Positions 34,494 to 44,480 of a stretch of 64,000 nucleotides of DNA are shown one piece after another; the stretch's first letter is position 1, and every line of letters begins with the position of its first letter. The stretch comes from Burkholderia sp. Bp9142. Lineage in GTDB: Bacteria; Pseudomonadota; Gammaproteobacteria; Burkholderiales; Burkholderiaceae. Under the pieces are notes generated by a model that was not told the origin of the DNA, searched no databases, and saw nothing but the letters and a program-made list of their open reading frames with translations. The position numbers and the translations under genes were made by a program. Location: contig NZ_QTPP01000046.1 of the NCBI RefSeq assembly GCF_003853415.1, positions 1 through 64,000 on the forward strand, given 5' to 3'.

Positions 34494-35170
34494 AAATTCA
34501 ATCCACCAGGAATATAAGGTGTGGTGCGTGCAGCCATTCCGCACATCGGCGTTTCGCCGCATCGCCTGCGGCTTGTCTGCCACCGATGCGGAACATTGCG
34601 GGGCCGCATCGCCACAACCACTGTTTCAGGCACCCGGCCACGATGCCGGACAAAGGCAGGAGTGGAAGTATACCGGTACGCGCGGCAGTCGGTGGACTCA
34701 CCGGTTCGCATTTGACGGATCCGGGGGGCAGGCAATGCATCCGCGCGGTCCAGTTGCGCATTATGGCGGCGTTTCCAACAGGTATCGACACACGCGTTAC
34801 GTAGTGCCGCTTTCGGCACTTTCGGTTTTGGTGCGCGGGTCACGCTTCGCGTCGGTTATTCCACAGTGCGGAATGGCGAGCGATGGTATGGACAGCGACG
34901 ACGCCGACGCCTGCGGACTCGCCCTGTCCGACAGACCGGGCCTTCGCGTACGATTGGCGTGGCGTGGCGTGGCAGCGTGCGCGTCGACCGCTATTGGTAT
35001 TCAATTAGTTGCGTCCGCATCGATCGTCGATCATACGGCTGCACCGGAAAATGCGTAGCATGGCCGGATCGACATCGTCGGCAACCCGCCGCGCCCGGTT
35101 TCACGATGCGCTGATCACCCGGCGACGTCGCTGTCGAATGCAAAGAGACCCCGGTTGTACGACACGGCCC
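34494..35170. other. gene-free stretch upstream of the DUF2889 pseudogene
   Basis: About 680 bases of moderate GC with no convincing gene. The promoter of the ProQ-like gene should lie at the left end. No structured RNA was recognised. Confidence 0.4.
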
Positions 35171-35705
35171 GCCGTACGATGGCATTGCGCGCGAAGCGAT
35201 TCACCATCGGCAGATCGACAAACGCGGCTATCGGCGCAGCGACGGCCGGTTCGAAAGTCACGGCCTGTCTCGCGGACCGCAAGACGAGCGATTCACACCA
35301 ACTGACGTCGAACGCACGGTCGCGGCGCGGGTCCCGATTCACGACCTCGGCGTGACGCTGGTCTTCGATGCCGACATGATCGTGCGCCGGTATCCACGTT
35401 CATCAGGTCGCATCCTTATGCACAGTGTCCGGGCGGCGTCGACACGCAGCAGGCGCTTGTCGGACTACGCATCGGTGCCGGCTGGAACAGCGAGGTCCGC
35501 AAGCGCCTGCCGTCGTGCGACGCGTGCGCCCATCTGAAGGAAATTCTCGGTCCGGTCGCAACCGCGGCCTGTCGGACGATGGTCGGCGTGCGTCCGCCAT
35601 CGCTGAATGACCGCGACGGCGACGGAAAGCCGCTCAAGATCGACAGCTGCCATGCGTATCGCGCTTCGCGTGATCTCGTGAAGAGCCGGTGGCGCGAATA
35701 CCATC
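35171..35705 (+). pseudogene. DUF2889-family gene, frameshifted
   Basis: The first part reads REAIHHRQIDKRGYRRSDGR and then VPIHDLGVTLVFDADMIVRR. After about 35405 the similarity continues in another frame with HPYAQCPGGVDTQQALVGLR, RLPSCDACAHLKEILGPVAT and KIDSCHAYRASRDLVKSRW. Together these match DUF2889 proteins from the middle to the end. The frame change and the lack of a convincing start mark it as a relic. The function of the family is unknown. Confidence 0.72.
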
Positions 35706-35915
35706 AGCCGACGGTGTCCGCCAAGGGTAACCAGTTCGTTGATACCCGATCGGTGCCGCTGCCGCGCACGGCGATGCGGGCTCGCGGGCGGTGCAGCTCA
35801 AGCCGTGCGCATCGCGCGAGTTCGCTGCAATCGGGTGCCTGCACGGCAAGCGTCACGGTCCGGTTCTTGCGTGCGGCTGTGGTACCGCCTCGACCGGGTG
35901 GACCCGCAGTAGTCA

Positions 35916-36407
35916 TCAGAACACGCCGAGCGCGAGCCCCGCAGCAAGACCCGCGCCGATCTCCGCGCAGCGCGCGAGATCCTCGCTGCCGATCGTCTTC
36001 GGCGCAAGGATTCGCTCCGGTGTCTGCGCATGGGTACAGACGATCAGGCCGGGCGCCACATTCCTGAGTCGCCATCCGGTCGCGATCCGGTCGATCTGGC
36101 GCAGCGCATTCTGTCCGTCGCTGCCCGCGCAGATCATCGCCGCATATGGGCGGCCGTTCACGCGATCGAGCGCCGCGTAGTAGCAGCGATCGAAGAAATC
36201 CTTCATCAGCCCGGACATCGCGGCGAGATTTTCCGGCGTCGCGAACAGGTAGGCGTCGGCGGCGAGCACGTCGTCCGCGCTCGTCGCATCCGCACGCTGC
36301 AACCTGACGTCGACGCCGGGTTGCTCGCGCGCGGCACCCGCGGCCGCTTCGGCCATCTGCTGCGTGCCTCCGGTCATCGTGTGATAGACGATCAGTAGCG
36401 TCTTCAT
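35916..36407 (-). CDS. flavodoxin-like FMN-binding protein
   Basis: The 163-residue protein starts MKTLLIVYHTMTGGTQQMAE, with the phosphate-binding loop of flavodoxins (T-x-T-G-x-T-like, here HTMTGGT). It continues with AYLFATPENLAAMSGLMKDF and AAMICAGSDGQNALRQI. It should bind FMN and act as an NAD(P)H-dependent reductase or electron carrier. It follows a TetR gene on the same strand, with about 190 bases between. Confidence 0.82.
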   Translation of the reverse strand: MKTLLIVYHTMTGGTQQMAEAAAGAAREQPGVDVRLQRADATSADDVLAADAYLFATPENLAAMSGLMKDFFDRCYYAALDRVNGRPYAAMICAGSDGQNALRQIDRIATGWRLRNVAPGLIVCTHAQTPERILAPKTIGSEDLARCAEIGAGLAAGLALGVF

Positions 36408-36600
36408 CGGTGTTCGCTCACGTTCGGTTTCATATACGCCCGCCGCACGCGTCGGTACGGCTCAAACGGACTCTGTCGACGTGTGTGCCGGGCCCTGCGC
36501 TCGCCAAAGGTCGCATGGCGCTTGCTTCCGGATGGCGAATGCAGCGCGCATCGAGCAAATCGACGCCCCCGTTCGCGTTCGCGCTTCGCACGACATGCGG

Positions 36601-37254
36601 TCAGTCCTGCCCGGCACCTGACGCGCCGGCGTGGTCCGGACGCGCGTAGTACGCAAGAAACATGTCGGCAGCCGTTTCCGCGACCTTCTGCTGTTCCTGC
36701 GCACCCAGCGGCGGCTGGCCCATCGTCACCTGCGGCCAGAACGCGAACGCTTTCACGATCCCATGCAGTTGATGCGCGACGAATACGGGATCGGTCGCAG
36801 ACAGCCGGCCAGCCGCCGCGGCCGCGCGAATCCAGACCGTCACGTCTTCTTCGCGCTCGCCCATGCGTTCGACCATGTCGCGCGCGCGTTCCGGCGAGTG
36901 GATGGCTGCGCCGATCGCGACGCGTGCGAGCGCGAGAAACGCTTCGTCGTTCAGCAGCCGCAATTTGCGGCCCAGCAGCGCGAGCAGTTGATCGCGCAGC
37001 GGCACATCGGCACGGTAGGCCGGCGCACCGGCGGTCAGCGTCGCGTCCCACAGCTGATGCAGGATCGCTGCGAACAATGCCTCCTTGCCGGGAAAGTGGT
37101 TGTAGACGGTGCGCTTCGACACGTCCGCGCGTGCGGCGATGCGATCCATGCTGGTCGCGTCGTAACCGGCCGCGCGAAATTCCTCGATCGCGGCGGCGAG
37201 AATCGCCGCGCGCTTTCGATCGGTCAGGCGCTGAGGAGAAGAACTCGTATCCAT
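36601..37254 (-). CDS. TetR-family transcriptional repressor
   Basis: The 217-residue protein has the N-terminal TetR helix-turn-helix (AILAAAIEEFRAAGYDATSM, RADVSKRTVYNHFPGKEALF, about residues 15-62) and a helical ligand-binding domain. It is divergent from a metallo-hydrolase gene, and an 83-base intergenic stretch holds a palindrome likely to be its operator. Autorepression and control of the neighbour are expected. Confidence 0.9.
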   Translation of the reverse strand: MDTSSSPQRLTDRKRAAILAAAIEEFRAAGYDATSMDRIAARADVSKRTVYNHFPGKEALFAAILHQLWDATLTAGAPAYRADVPLRDQLLALLGRKLRLLNDEAFLALARVAIGAAIHSPERARDMVERMGEREEDVTVWIRAAAAAGRLSATDPVFVAHQLHGIVKAFAFWPQVTMGQPPLGAQEQQKVAETAADMFLAYYARPDHAGASGAGQD

Positions 37255-37298
37255 GGAAAAATTTTACACCGCTGAGTTTACTTTTCCCAGGGATAAAC

Positions 37299-37314
37299 TA
37301 CACTGTTTAGTGTA
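37299..37314. promoter_or_regulatory. TetR operator palindrome TACACT-GTTT-AGTGTA
   Basis: A perfect 6+6 bp palindrome within AAACTACACTGTTTAGTGTA lies between the divergent tetR (start 37254) and metallo-hydrolase (start 37338) genes, 24 bases before the latter. Its position could block both promoters. A looser half-like element, TTTACACCGCTGAGTTTA, lies at 37263-37280. Confidence 0.7.
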
Positions 37315-37337
37315 CTTTCATTTCCGGACGAATCGAC

Positions 37338-38462
37338 ATGGCTTCGCCTCTCGTTTTTCTTCATCGCGTACTGGGTTTCGCCGCCGCCAGGCGTGGCCGC
37401 ACACTGTCCGGCGAGTCGCCGCAGCACAACGGCGAACGTTTCAGCAACGTCGCGCCGCGACCGGTCGATGGCTTCGGCAAGATGCTCGGCATTGCATGGA
37501 ACATGCTGGTCAACAAGCCGCGCAATACGGTTCCGACAAGCGCACTGCCGATCGATTCGCTGACCCGTGAGCAACTCGACGCGGCCCCTGACCGCAGTTT
37601 GTATCGGCTCGGGCATTCGACGCTGCTGTTGAAACTGCGCGGTGAGTTCTGGATGACCGATCCGGTATTTGCCGAACGTGCCTCGCCATTTCGACGCATT
37701 GGCCCCAAGCGCTTCCATGCGCCGCCGATTGCGCTCGAGAATCTCCCGCCGTTGCGCGGCGTGATCCTGTCGCACGATCACTACGATCACCTCGACCGCG
37801 ACACGGTGATCGCGCTTGCAGCCACGACCGGCGTGTTCGTTACGACGCTGGGCGTCGGCGACCGTCTGATCGAGTGGGGTATCGACGCGAAGAAGGTGCG
37901 CCAGCTCGACTGGTGGCAAAGCATCGACGTCGACGGCCTGACGCTGACCGCGACACCGGCGCAGCACTTCTCCGGGCGCAGCCTGTTTGACGGCAACAGC
38001 ACGCTGTGGGCGTCATGGGTCATCGTCGACGACGCGTTTCGCGTGTTCTTCAGCGGCGACACTGGTTACTTCGACGGTTTCCGGACAATCGGCGAGCGTC
38101 TTGGCCCCTTCGACGTAACACTGATCGAGACCGGGGCATACGACCCGCAATGGCCCTACGTGCACATGCAGCCGGAAGAAACCGTGCAGGCGCACATCGA
38201 CCTGCGCGGTCGCACGCTGATACCGATTCACAACGGCACGTTCGATCTCGCGATGCATCGTTGGCAGGAGCCGTTCGAGCGCGTCACTGCGTTGGCAATG
38301 GTGCGGGGCGTCGAGTTGTCGACGCCCAGGATGGGCGAGCGGCTCGATCTGAATGAGCCGCATCGCGGTGAGCGATGGTGGCGAACCGTCGATGACGCGA
38401 AAAAGGTTCCCGTCGCGAAGACGCGCCGGTGGCAAGTGTGCGCATCGCAGACAACGAAGTAG
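37338..38462 (+). CDS. metallo-beta-lactamase fold hydrolase (UlaG/NAPE-PLD-like)
   Basis: The 374-residue protein has a zinc-binding HDHYDH motif (146-151), a later histidine in ATPAQHFSG, the Asp in FFSGDTGYFDGF and a final IPIHNGTFDLAMH. This order matches the UlaG/NAPE-PLD-like branch, which hydrolyses lactone or phosphodiester bonds. The N-terminal roughly 85 residues are less conserved and could anchor it to the membrane. Regulation by the divergent TetR protein is likely. Substrate unknown. Confidence 0.87.
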   Translation: MASPLVFLHRVLGFAAARRGRTLSGESPQHNGERFSNVAPRPVDGFGKMLGIAWNMLVNKPRNTVPTSALPIDSLTREQLDAAPDRSLYRLGHSTLLLKLRGEFWMTDPVFAERASPFRRIGPKRFHAPPIALENLPPLRGVILSHDHYDHLDRDTVIALAATTGVFVTTLGVGDRLIEWGIDAKKVRQLDWWQSIDVDGLTLTATPAQHFSGRSLFDGNSTLWASWVIVDDAFRVFFSGDTGYFDGFRTIGERLGPFDVTLIETGAYDPQWPYVHMQPEETVQAHIDLRGRTLIPIHNGTFDLAMHRWQEPFERVTALAMVRGVELSTPRMGERLDLNEPHRGERWWRTVDDAKKVPVAKTRRWQVCASQTTK

Positions 38463-38854
38463 GTTTGCTGGCCGCCGCGTTTCTGGCCGAAAGCGTTGCG
38501 GCGGTTCAGCAGCGGTTTTTCGTCGAGACGCGAAATTGAGCGGCGGACTCTTCAATTGATGGTCCGTGACGACGATCGGCCGGCCAGCCGGAAAGCAGTC
38601 GTTCGGCATCGGCCGGGGTGCACGTGGTCGTGTCCGACAATGGCGACGCGCTTCATCTCCTCGACGCAGGTTTCGCAGATTCCCGATTCGTCCGAGCCTC
38701 AATAGACACTGACCGAACACCTCGGCGACGATCATCTCAGGCTGTCTGGAGAATCACGTTTCGCTCCACGCCATCTTGGGGCGTACTGTGGATTCAATAT
38801 GGCCGGGGCCACGTCGATTTCCCCCGACATCCGTCAGTTCGCAATCCGGCACGC

Positions 38855-38870
38855 GTTGTCACGTGACAAC
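38855..38870. promoter_or_regulatory. parS-like site GTTGTCACGTGACAAC
   Basis: A perfect 16-bp palindrome, the best copy of a motif that recurs six times in the window. It resembles the replicon-specific parS palindromes of Burkholderia secondary replicons and should be bound by the ParB encoded at 41075. Confidence 0.8.
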
Positions 38871-39608
38871 TGGCGATGATGAGTGGCGCTAAATCTACTG
38901 AACTCCCCATGCGACCTGTTCGTCGCGATGTCTCAGGTCACCGGCGGGTCGATCGAGCTACACGCGTTGCCGCGCCAATGACGTATCTATTATTACAAAA
39001 CACGTATTGCTCGATACGATTTTGCATCGTGCCTCGTTGTCTTGATGCAATCTCCCCGCGAGATCCATGCGCCCCCATTTCACTTGCCGATCACGCTCAT
39101 TTTGCGTGAAACAACATGAAGAAAGTGGCGCAACCCATTGCCTGGCAATGGTTTACGAAGACACCCCATTTTTCGGAAATGTTTCACGAGCCTGCAGATT
39201 CACGTCGCCTCGCATCGCAAAACACATGAATTCACCTCCAATAGAGGGATCGTGTGGCGAGGCTGCGTGCGTGACACGATGCCAATGCTCGCATCCAGCA
39301 GATCACTCGCTGACACAACCAACTCGGAATATCTGCTCCCTCCCCTCCCCATCGTTGCTGCAACGGTGTGCCTGGATCCGTCTGATTTATTGGGGTCACA
39401 TCAATTACCCGAGAATCCCGACCGGTTGCCGTGCCGAGATTAAAAGCTCGCGTCGTTCAAGAATGCCCTCAGACGGCGCCGGCCGACGCGCGCAGTTGAA
39501 CGGAGTTCAATTCACGCACCCATCCCGGCTCGAATAGCGAGTCATCTTGAATCATTCTGAGTATGTCCGCAGCAATCACGCTGGTCATTCCGGCATGAAG
39601 CCACAGCG

Positions 39609-39624
39609 TTTGTCACGTGACAAA
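39609..39624. promoter_or_regulatory. parS-like site TTTGTCACGTGACAAA
   Basis: A perfect palindrome that extends by one base each side to 18 bp (39608-39625). It shares the TTGTCACGTGACAA core with the other sites. Confidence 0.75.
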
Positions 39625-39765
39625 CGCTCAACCTACAGGCGCGCATATCGGCGACCAAGGTCAACCGACTAACTTCCGCCACTTCGTATGCCCCGAAGAT
39701 TCCTTCACGTTAGCGATCTCTATAGTGGCCGCGCTGCGGCGGACGATTTTCGTCCCAGGGATGAG

Positions 39766-39781
39766 GTTGTCACGTAACAAC
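39766..39781. promoter_or_regulatory. parS-like site GTTGTCACGTAACAAC
   Basis: One mismatch (G to A) from the perfect core. It lies seven bases before the hexanucleotide microsatellite. Confidence 0.7.
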
Positions 39782-39787
39782 CCACAG

Positions 39788-39915
<128 letters not shown>

Positions 39916-40034
39916 GTCATATGCGAGTTCAGACTACGGCAATGAGAAATGAGGATTTGCCGGGATCACGACGACACTTCGAATCCGCATGCTCCCGGCG
40001 ATGCAGATTTGTGGTCCCTGGTCAGCCGTGTCGA

Positions 40035-40050
40035 CTTGTCACGTGACAAC
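40035..40050. promoter_or_regulatory. parS-like site CTTGTCACGTGACAAC
   Basis: A 14-bp perfect core with one outer-base difference. It lies about 340 bases upstream of parA. Confidence 0.75.
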
Positions 40051-40276
40051 TGCGGATTTCGATGCCGTTCAGGCTCGCAAGTCGTTAGCAAAACAGCACC
40101 AGCCCTTCCAGAACAAGAACGCAACGTGCTCCGAATCACTATTGCGATTTTTAGTCGTCCACGGCGCTAAAGTCTTCAGCACTCTATTAGCATCTTCCAT
40201 CTCGAATGAAATTGTCATCATTTTCTATTTTTCATTCGATTTCAAACCACAAATAACTTGCTGGCCACTTGGCCGG

Positions 40277-40292
40277 CTTGTCACGTAACAAC
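40277..40292. promoter_or_regulatory. parS-like site CTTGTCACGTAACAAC
   Basis: One core mismatch. It is the site closest to parA, 95 bases before its start, and may also mediate ParB feedback on the parAB promoter. Confidence 0.7.
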
Positions 40293-40386
40293 TACATCAA
40301 TCAGCAAATTCATCTTGCCATCTAATACTTTCTGGACTTTTCATCAATAAGTGCATATATTACGCAAAACTCCTTGGAGGAATTTA

Positions 40387-41082
40387 ATGGCTTTCAAGAT
40401 CGCCGTCAGCAATCAAAAAGGTGGTACTGGAAAGACGACCATCTCCGTCAATATCGCGGCGGCCTTCGAGGCCGGCGGCAACAAGGTCGCCTTGATCGAT
40501 GCCGACCCTCAAGGCACATCGGTCAGATGGGTGACGAGCGGAGAAAATACGCTCCCGATGACGGTGCTGTCGTTGGCCCCCGCCGGTCGCGGTATCGGCG
40601 GTGAGATCAAGAAGCAGGACGCGAATTTCGATGTGATCGTTGTCGATTGCCCAGGCAACCTCGAAGATCCGCGCATCGCGTCCGTGCTCGAAGTCGCCGA
40701 TTTCTGCCTCGTGCCGCTGTCCCCGTCGCCGGCCGACCTGTACAGCACCGTCGCGATGATTCGCATGATCGAGTCGATGCGTGCCGTTCGTAACCCGACT
40801 TTGTCTTCCGCGCTGATGCTGAATAGCGTCAATGGAAAAACTAAAATGCGTGAAGAAATTTTAAAAATTCTAAGGGCTGAAGAAATAGGGGAGCATCTGC
40901 TGGACAGCCAGATCGCGCAGCGCGAGGTCTACCGGCAGACGTTCGCCCTCGGCACCACGATCCATCATCACAATCGATACCTGAAGGGGCTGAAGGAAGC
41001 CCGCGCGGAAATCGAGAGGCTGGTCACCGAAATGGCCCAATACATCGCGTCGACGCGCGCTACCGGAGCCGCTCATGGCTAA
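40387..41082 (+). CDS. parA: ParA partition ATPase
   Basis: The 231-residue protein lacks an N-terminal regulatory domain (type Ib-like length). The deviant Walker A is KGGTGKTTIS (11-20), followed by LIDADPQGTSVRW and the Walker B strand VIVVDCPGN. It forms ATP-dependent nucleoid-bound gradients that pull ParB-parS complexes apart. ATG 40387 follows TTGGAGGAATTTA; parB overlaps its end by eight bases. The parS-like cluster lies immediately upstream. Confidence 0.93.
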   Translation: MAFKIAVSNQKGGTGKTTISVNIAAAFEAGGNKVALIDADPQGTSVRWVTSGENTLPMTVLSLAPAGRGIGGEIKKQDANFDVIVVDCPGNLEDPRIASVLEVADFCLVPLSPSPADLYSTVAMIRMIESMRAVRNPTLSSALMLNSVNGKTKMREEILKILRAEEIGEHLLDSQIAQREVYRQTFALGTTIHHHNRYLKGLKEARAEIERLVTEMAQYIASTRATGAAHG

Positions 41083-42106
41083 GGACACTTCCAAGGACAA
41101 GAAACCGACCGGCAACCTGCATCTCGCTGCCGGCCTGCTGCGCGGGCTCGCGCAGGAAAACGCGGCGCTGGAAACGCGTCTGCCCGAGCCGACGCCTGCG
41201 CCGAATCCCGCCGCCGAAGCGGCAGCCCCCGTCGCCCCGACCGCGGCCACGCCCGCAAACCCGCTCGATCTCGGCGCACCGCAGAAGGTCGCGGTCAAGG
41301 ACTGCATCCCGAACCCGTTCAACCCGCGCGTCTTCTATTCGGAATCGAGCCTGCACGAGCTCGCGCTGACGCTGAAGCGGGAAGGGCAGATCGAGCCGAT
41401 CAAGGTCACACGGCTTCCGGAATTTCCCGGCAAGCTCGTCGTGATCGACGGGCAACGCCGCTTGCGCGCAACGAGCATCAACGGCGACGAGACGATCACC
41501 GCAACGTTCCGCACGGACCACACGCCCGAGCAGCTCTATACGATTGCGTATCGCGCCAACCACGACCACGAACGCCAGACGATCTTCGACGATGCAGTCG
41601 CGTGGAAGCGCCTTCTCGACGAAAAAGTCTTCCCCGACCAGAACACGCTCGCGGAGAAGATCGGCAAGGACAAGGCATCGATCAGCAAGACGCTGTCGCT
41701 GAACGCACTGCCGAACACGCTGCTCGAGCGGATGGCCAGCGCGAACGAAGTGGTCGGCCTGCAGGCCGCGTACTTCCTGAAGCTGATCTTCGAGCGCCTG
41801 GGCGAACCGGCCGCCGACCGTCTGCTCACGGCGGTGATCGACCGGAAAAAGTCGGTACGCGACCTCGAGAATTTCCTGCGCGCGCAGAGCGACGGCAACA
41901 AGAAGACAGGGCGCACGCGCTACAGCGTTCGTCACGATTTCGCACTCGAATCACGCGCGATCGGTCAGCTGAAGACCTATCCGGACGGCCGCCTGGATTT
42001 GCAACTGAAAGGCGTGGATGCGTCCCACCAGGAATCGCTCGCCGACCGGCTCAAGACCGTGATCGATGCGTACGTCGCCGAACTGGCGGTCACTGCGCAA
42101 AAGTGA
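41075..42106 (+). CDS. parB: ParB centromere-binding protein
   Basis: The 343-residue protein starts with an alanine/proline-rich N-terminus of about 70 residues. It continues with the ParB/Srx nucleotide-binding domain (NPFNPRVFYSESSLHELALT, KLVVIDGQRRLRA) and a helix-turn-helix (NTLAEKIGKDKASISKTLSL). It should bind the TTGTCACGTGACAA sites. It overlaps parA by eight bases and is convergent with rep. Confidence 0.92.
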   Translation: MAKDTSKDKKPTGNLHLAAGLLRGLAQENAALETRLPEPTPAPNPAAEAAAPVAPTAATPANPLDLGAPQKVAVKDCIPNPFNPRVFYSESSLHELALTLKREGQIEPIKVTRLPEFPGKLVVIDGQRRLRATSINGDETITATFRTDHTPEQLYTIAYRANHDHERQTIFDDAVAWKRLLDEKVFPDQNTLAEKIGKDKASISKTLSLNALPNTLLERMASANEVVGLQAAYFLKLIFERLGEPAADRLLTAVIDRKKSVRDLENFLRAQSDGNKKTGRTRYSVRHDFALESRAIGQLKTYPDGRLDLQLKGVDASHQESLADRLKTVIDAYVAELAVTAQK

Positions 42107-42119
42107 GTGTCCCAAGGCA

Positions 42120-42194
42120 AAGGCCTCGCACCTGCACGGCATCGCGCAGCCGGATGAAGTCCGGTACGCGACGCATGCCAGGCTGCGAGGCCTT
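42120..42194. terminator. inverted repeat between convergent parB and rep
   Basis: AAGGCCTCGCA (42120-42130) is the exact reverse complement of TGCGAGGCCTT (42184-42194). The 53-base loop includes a small CCGGA-TGAAG-TCCGG hairpin. It fills the 90-base gap between the two convergent stops and is probably a bidirectional terminator. Confidence 0.6.
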
Positions 42195-42196
42195 GA

Positions 42197-43513
42197 TCAG
42201 TTGGTCGCGAGGCTGCTTTTCAGCAGGAATTCCAGCAAGTCGTCCGAGGTCGGTTCGCCCCAGGTATCGAGCGCCAGCCATCGGAAGAAACTGGTTTGCG
42301 CCAGCTTGCTCGCCTTCTTCTTCGGCGACAGCGTGAGATCCTTCGAACCGGCCACCGTATCGTTGTAGCGCTCGATCAGCTTGGTCTGGTCGTCGATCTC
42401 CAGTTCACGGAAATACGCACCGGCTTCGTCGACCTTCGCGGCGAGGTATTTGTCGCGAATCTGTTCCTGCTTGCTCTGCGCGGACTCCTTCGCCGGCGCG
42501 GCCGTTTCGGTCCCCTGCCCGTCGGCCAGCGTATAACCGTGCGTCAGCGCCTTGCGGAAATACGCAGCCACGTTGTCGACCGGCGCCGCGTTCTTCTTCG
42601 TAGTCCGATTGAGCGTATAGGCGATTGCCGCCTTGATGCGCTGCACGCCGTACTGTGTGATCAACCGGCGCACTTCCGAACGCGGGATGCCGAACTTGGC
42701 GACTTCGTCGACGAGCGCTTCGTTCTTGACATCGCCTTCCTCGACCGTATCCGCGCTCTGCTTGCGCGTCACCTTGAACTGCACGGCCTCCACGCTGCGA
42801 CCTGACTTGTGTTCGATCAGCTCGAGCGTGTGGTCGGAAACTTCATTCACCTCCTGAATGCACGGCACCAGGACCTTGCTCTTGAAGAGCTTGTACTCCT
42901 TGTACGACTGCGATGCCTTGTCCTGACCGAGAATGAGATCGCGGAATTTCGGCAGCGGAATCTTCGCCGTGATGCCGATCCCCTCGTAGCGCACCGTGTT
43001 CTCCCACAGGGCGAGCGAGTGCGAGCGTCGAAACTCGCGCGCGATCCGCATATCGATGAGCGCGTAGATCTCCGGATTGAGCAGCTCGCTGCGAATCTGG
43101 TCGGAGAAGCTGTACTTCAGCACCGATTGCTCGAGCTCGGCGCCGGCGAGCAGGCCCGACGCCTTCCACACCGTCGAGCGGTCCGCGGCAAGGTAGTCCC
43201 AGTTGACGACGGTACTGATCAGCGAGTTGACCGTATCCTTCACGTACTTCGTGTTGTTGCTGTTCAGCCCGCTCTCGTGCGAGAGCGCCGCGATCGAGAT
43301 CGAGAAACTCGTCCGGCCGGGCTCGAACGCTTCCTGACGAAGGGCGTTCTTGATCAGCGAGCTGAACATCTTGCGCTGCTGCAGACCGATCTTTCCGGAC
43401 TTCGGAGCGATATGAATGGCCTGGACCGCCTTGCGCAGCAGATCGGGAGGCTCGGGCGTCTGAAATAGCGAAACCTGCTTGTCGGAGCCTTTGATTGCGG
43501 GCTTGCGCGGCAT
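42197..43513 (-). CDS. Rep_3-type replication initiator protein
   Basis: The 438-residue protein has the two winged-helix domains of iteron-binding initiators. The first includes RKMFSSLIKNALRQE, YVKDTVNSLISTVVNWDYLA and HSLALWENTVRYEGIG; the second lies around PLPKFRDLILGQDKASQSYK. The C-terminal part of about 180 residues is charged and less conserved. It matches the initiators of Burkholderia secondary replicons. The iteron field begins 250 bases upstream of its start. Confidence 0.88.
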   Translation of the reverse strand: MPRKPAIKGSDKQVSLFQTPEPPDLLRKAVQAIHIAPKSGKIGLQQRKMFSSLIKNALRQEAFEPGRTSFSISIAALSHESGLNSNNTKYVKDTVNSLISTVVNWDYLAADRSTVWKASGLLAGAELEQSVLKYSFSDQIRSELLNPEIYALIDMRIAREFRRSHSLALWENTVRYEGIGITAKIPLPKFRDLILGQDKASQSYKEYKLFKSKVLVPCIQEVNEVSDHTLELIEHKSGRSVEAVQFKVTRKQSADTVEEGDVKNEALVDEVAKFGIPRSEVRRLITQYGVQRIKAAIAYTLNRTTKKNAAPVDNVAAYFRKALTHGYTLADGQGTETAAPAKESAQSKQEQIRDKYLAAKVDEAGAYFRELEIDDQTKLIERYNDTVAGSKDLTLSPKKKASKLAQTSFFRWLALDTWGEPTSDDLLEFLLKSSLATN

Positions 43514-43761
43514 CGTGATGTCCGGAGAAGGTGACCGTGTTGATGGCGGACTTTATACCTTTTCGCGCCACCGAGCAATGCCCCTTCCTACAGCATCACT
43601 TTCACTATCATCGCTAACATACCGTCACAAAAGGGAAATTCCATTTTTTTCTAGCTGTCAGAGGCCCCATATCCATATACCTTTTGGCCAAAATCAGCTC
43701 CCAAATCCTGCTACCTGTGTCGCCGGCAACCAGGATCCGGCACGAGACTTGCCTGATTGAA

Positions 43762-44477
43762 GGTACCCATTCATGGGAAACAATCGACCGGAACGGGATG
43801 GGCAAACCCGATTCGTGGTGCTCTGCAACACGATCCACGTACCCCCATAACAGGCTACCTTTAATGCTTCCCATGAAAGGGTACCTGTCGGAATCCAACG
43901 CCTTGCCGTTTTGTCTTCATACGTGCCCGGCAAGCGAAAATAACTCCCATGAATGGCTACCTTCGGATTCCCCCACAGAAGGTAACCTTTCCACCGGCCT
44001 GATCCTGTTTATGGGACCCTGCCTCCCAAGGCCCGAGCAAAACGAGATCACCCGGTCTGTGCAGGCACCCATAAACGACTACCTGAAATCCATCCCATAA
44101 CCGGCAACCCCACATAAAATGCTGTGCTTGGCGCCGCCGATGGATCGACAAGAACGCACCATAAATGGCTACCAATGAATTCCCCCATAGAGGACTACCT
44201 GAAGCATTTTTGGCCGGATATCCCATAACAGGCTACGCGTGCCCCATATCCACACCCCTCATTTCCCACAACGCGGTACCCGATTCCCCAAATCCACAGA
44301 CCTGAAGCCCCATACTCTTCCGCCTGTGCTCCCATAAATGGGTACCGAACACCTGTCAAACCCTTGCCAGACAAGGCTGTGAGCCGTCTAAAAGTAGTTA
44401 AAGAAGTAAACGTGGTTTACCAAAGATGTAAACACACGTGTGCCTGTGCAGAAAAACAACCCCCATAAACCGCTACC
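43762..44477. other. replication origin: iteron field of ~13 copies, consensus CCCATAAANGGCTACC
   Basis: Copies on the plus strand: 43844-43859, 43870-43885, 43946-43961, 43972-43987, 44068-44083, 44094-44109, 44158-44173, 44184-44199, 44222-44237, 44265-44280, 44331-44346 and 44462-44477. One copy on the minus strand lies at 43762-43778. Several come in pairs with starts 26 bases apart (43844/43870, 43946/43972, 44068/44094, 44158/44184), about two and a half helical turns. A near DnaA box, ATATCCACA, is at 44246-44254. An AT-rich tract with GTAAAC-GTG-GTTTAC at 44406-44420 follows. This is the expected layout of a Rep-dependent origin. Confidence 0.88.
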
Positions 44478-44480
44478 AAT

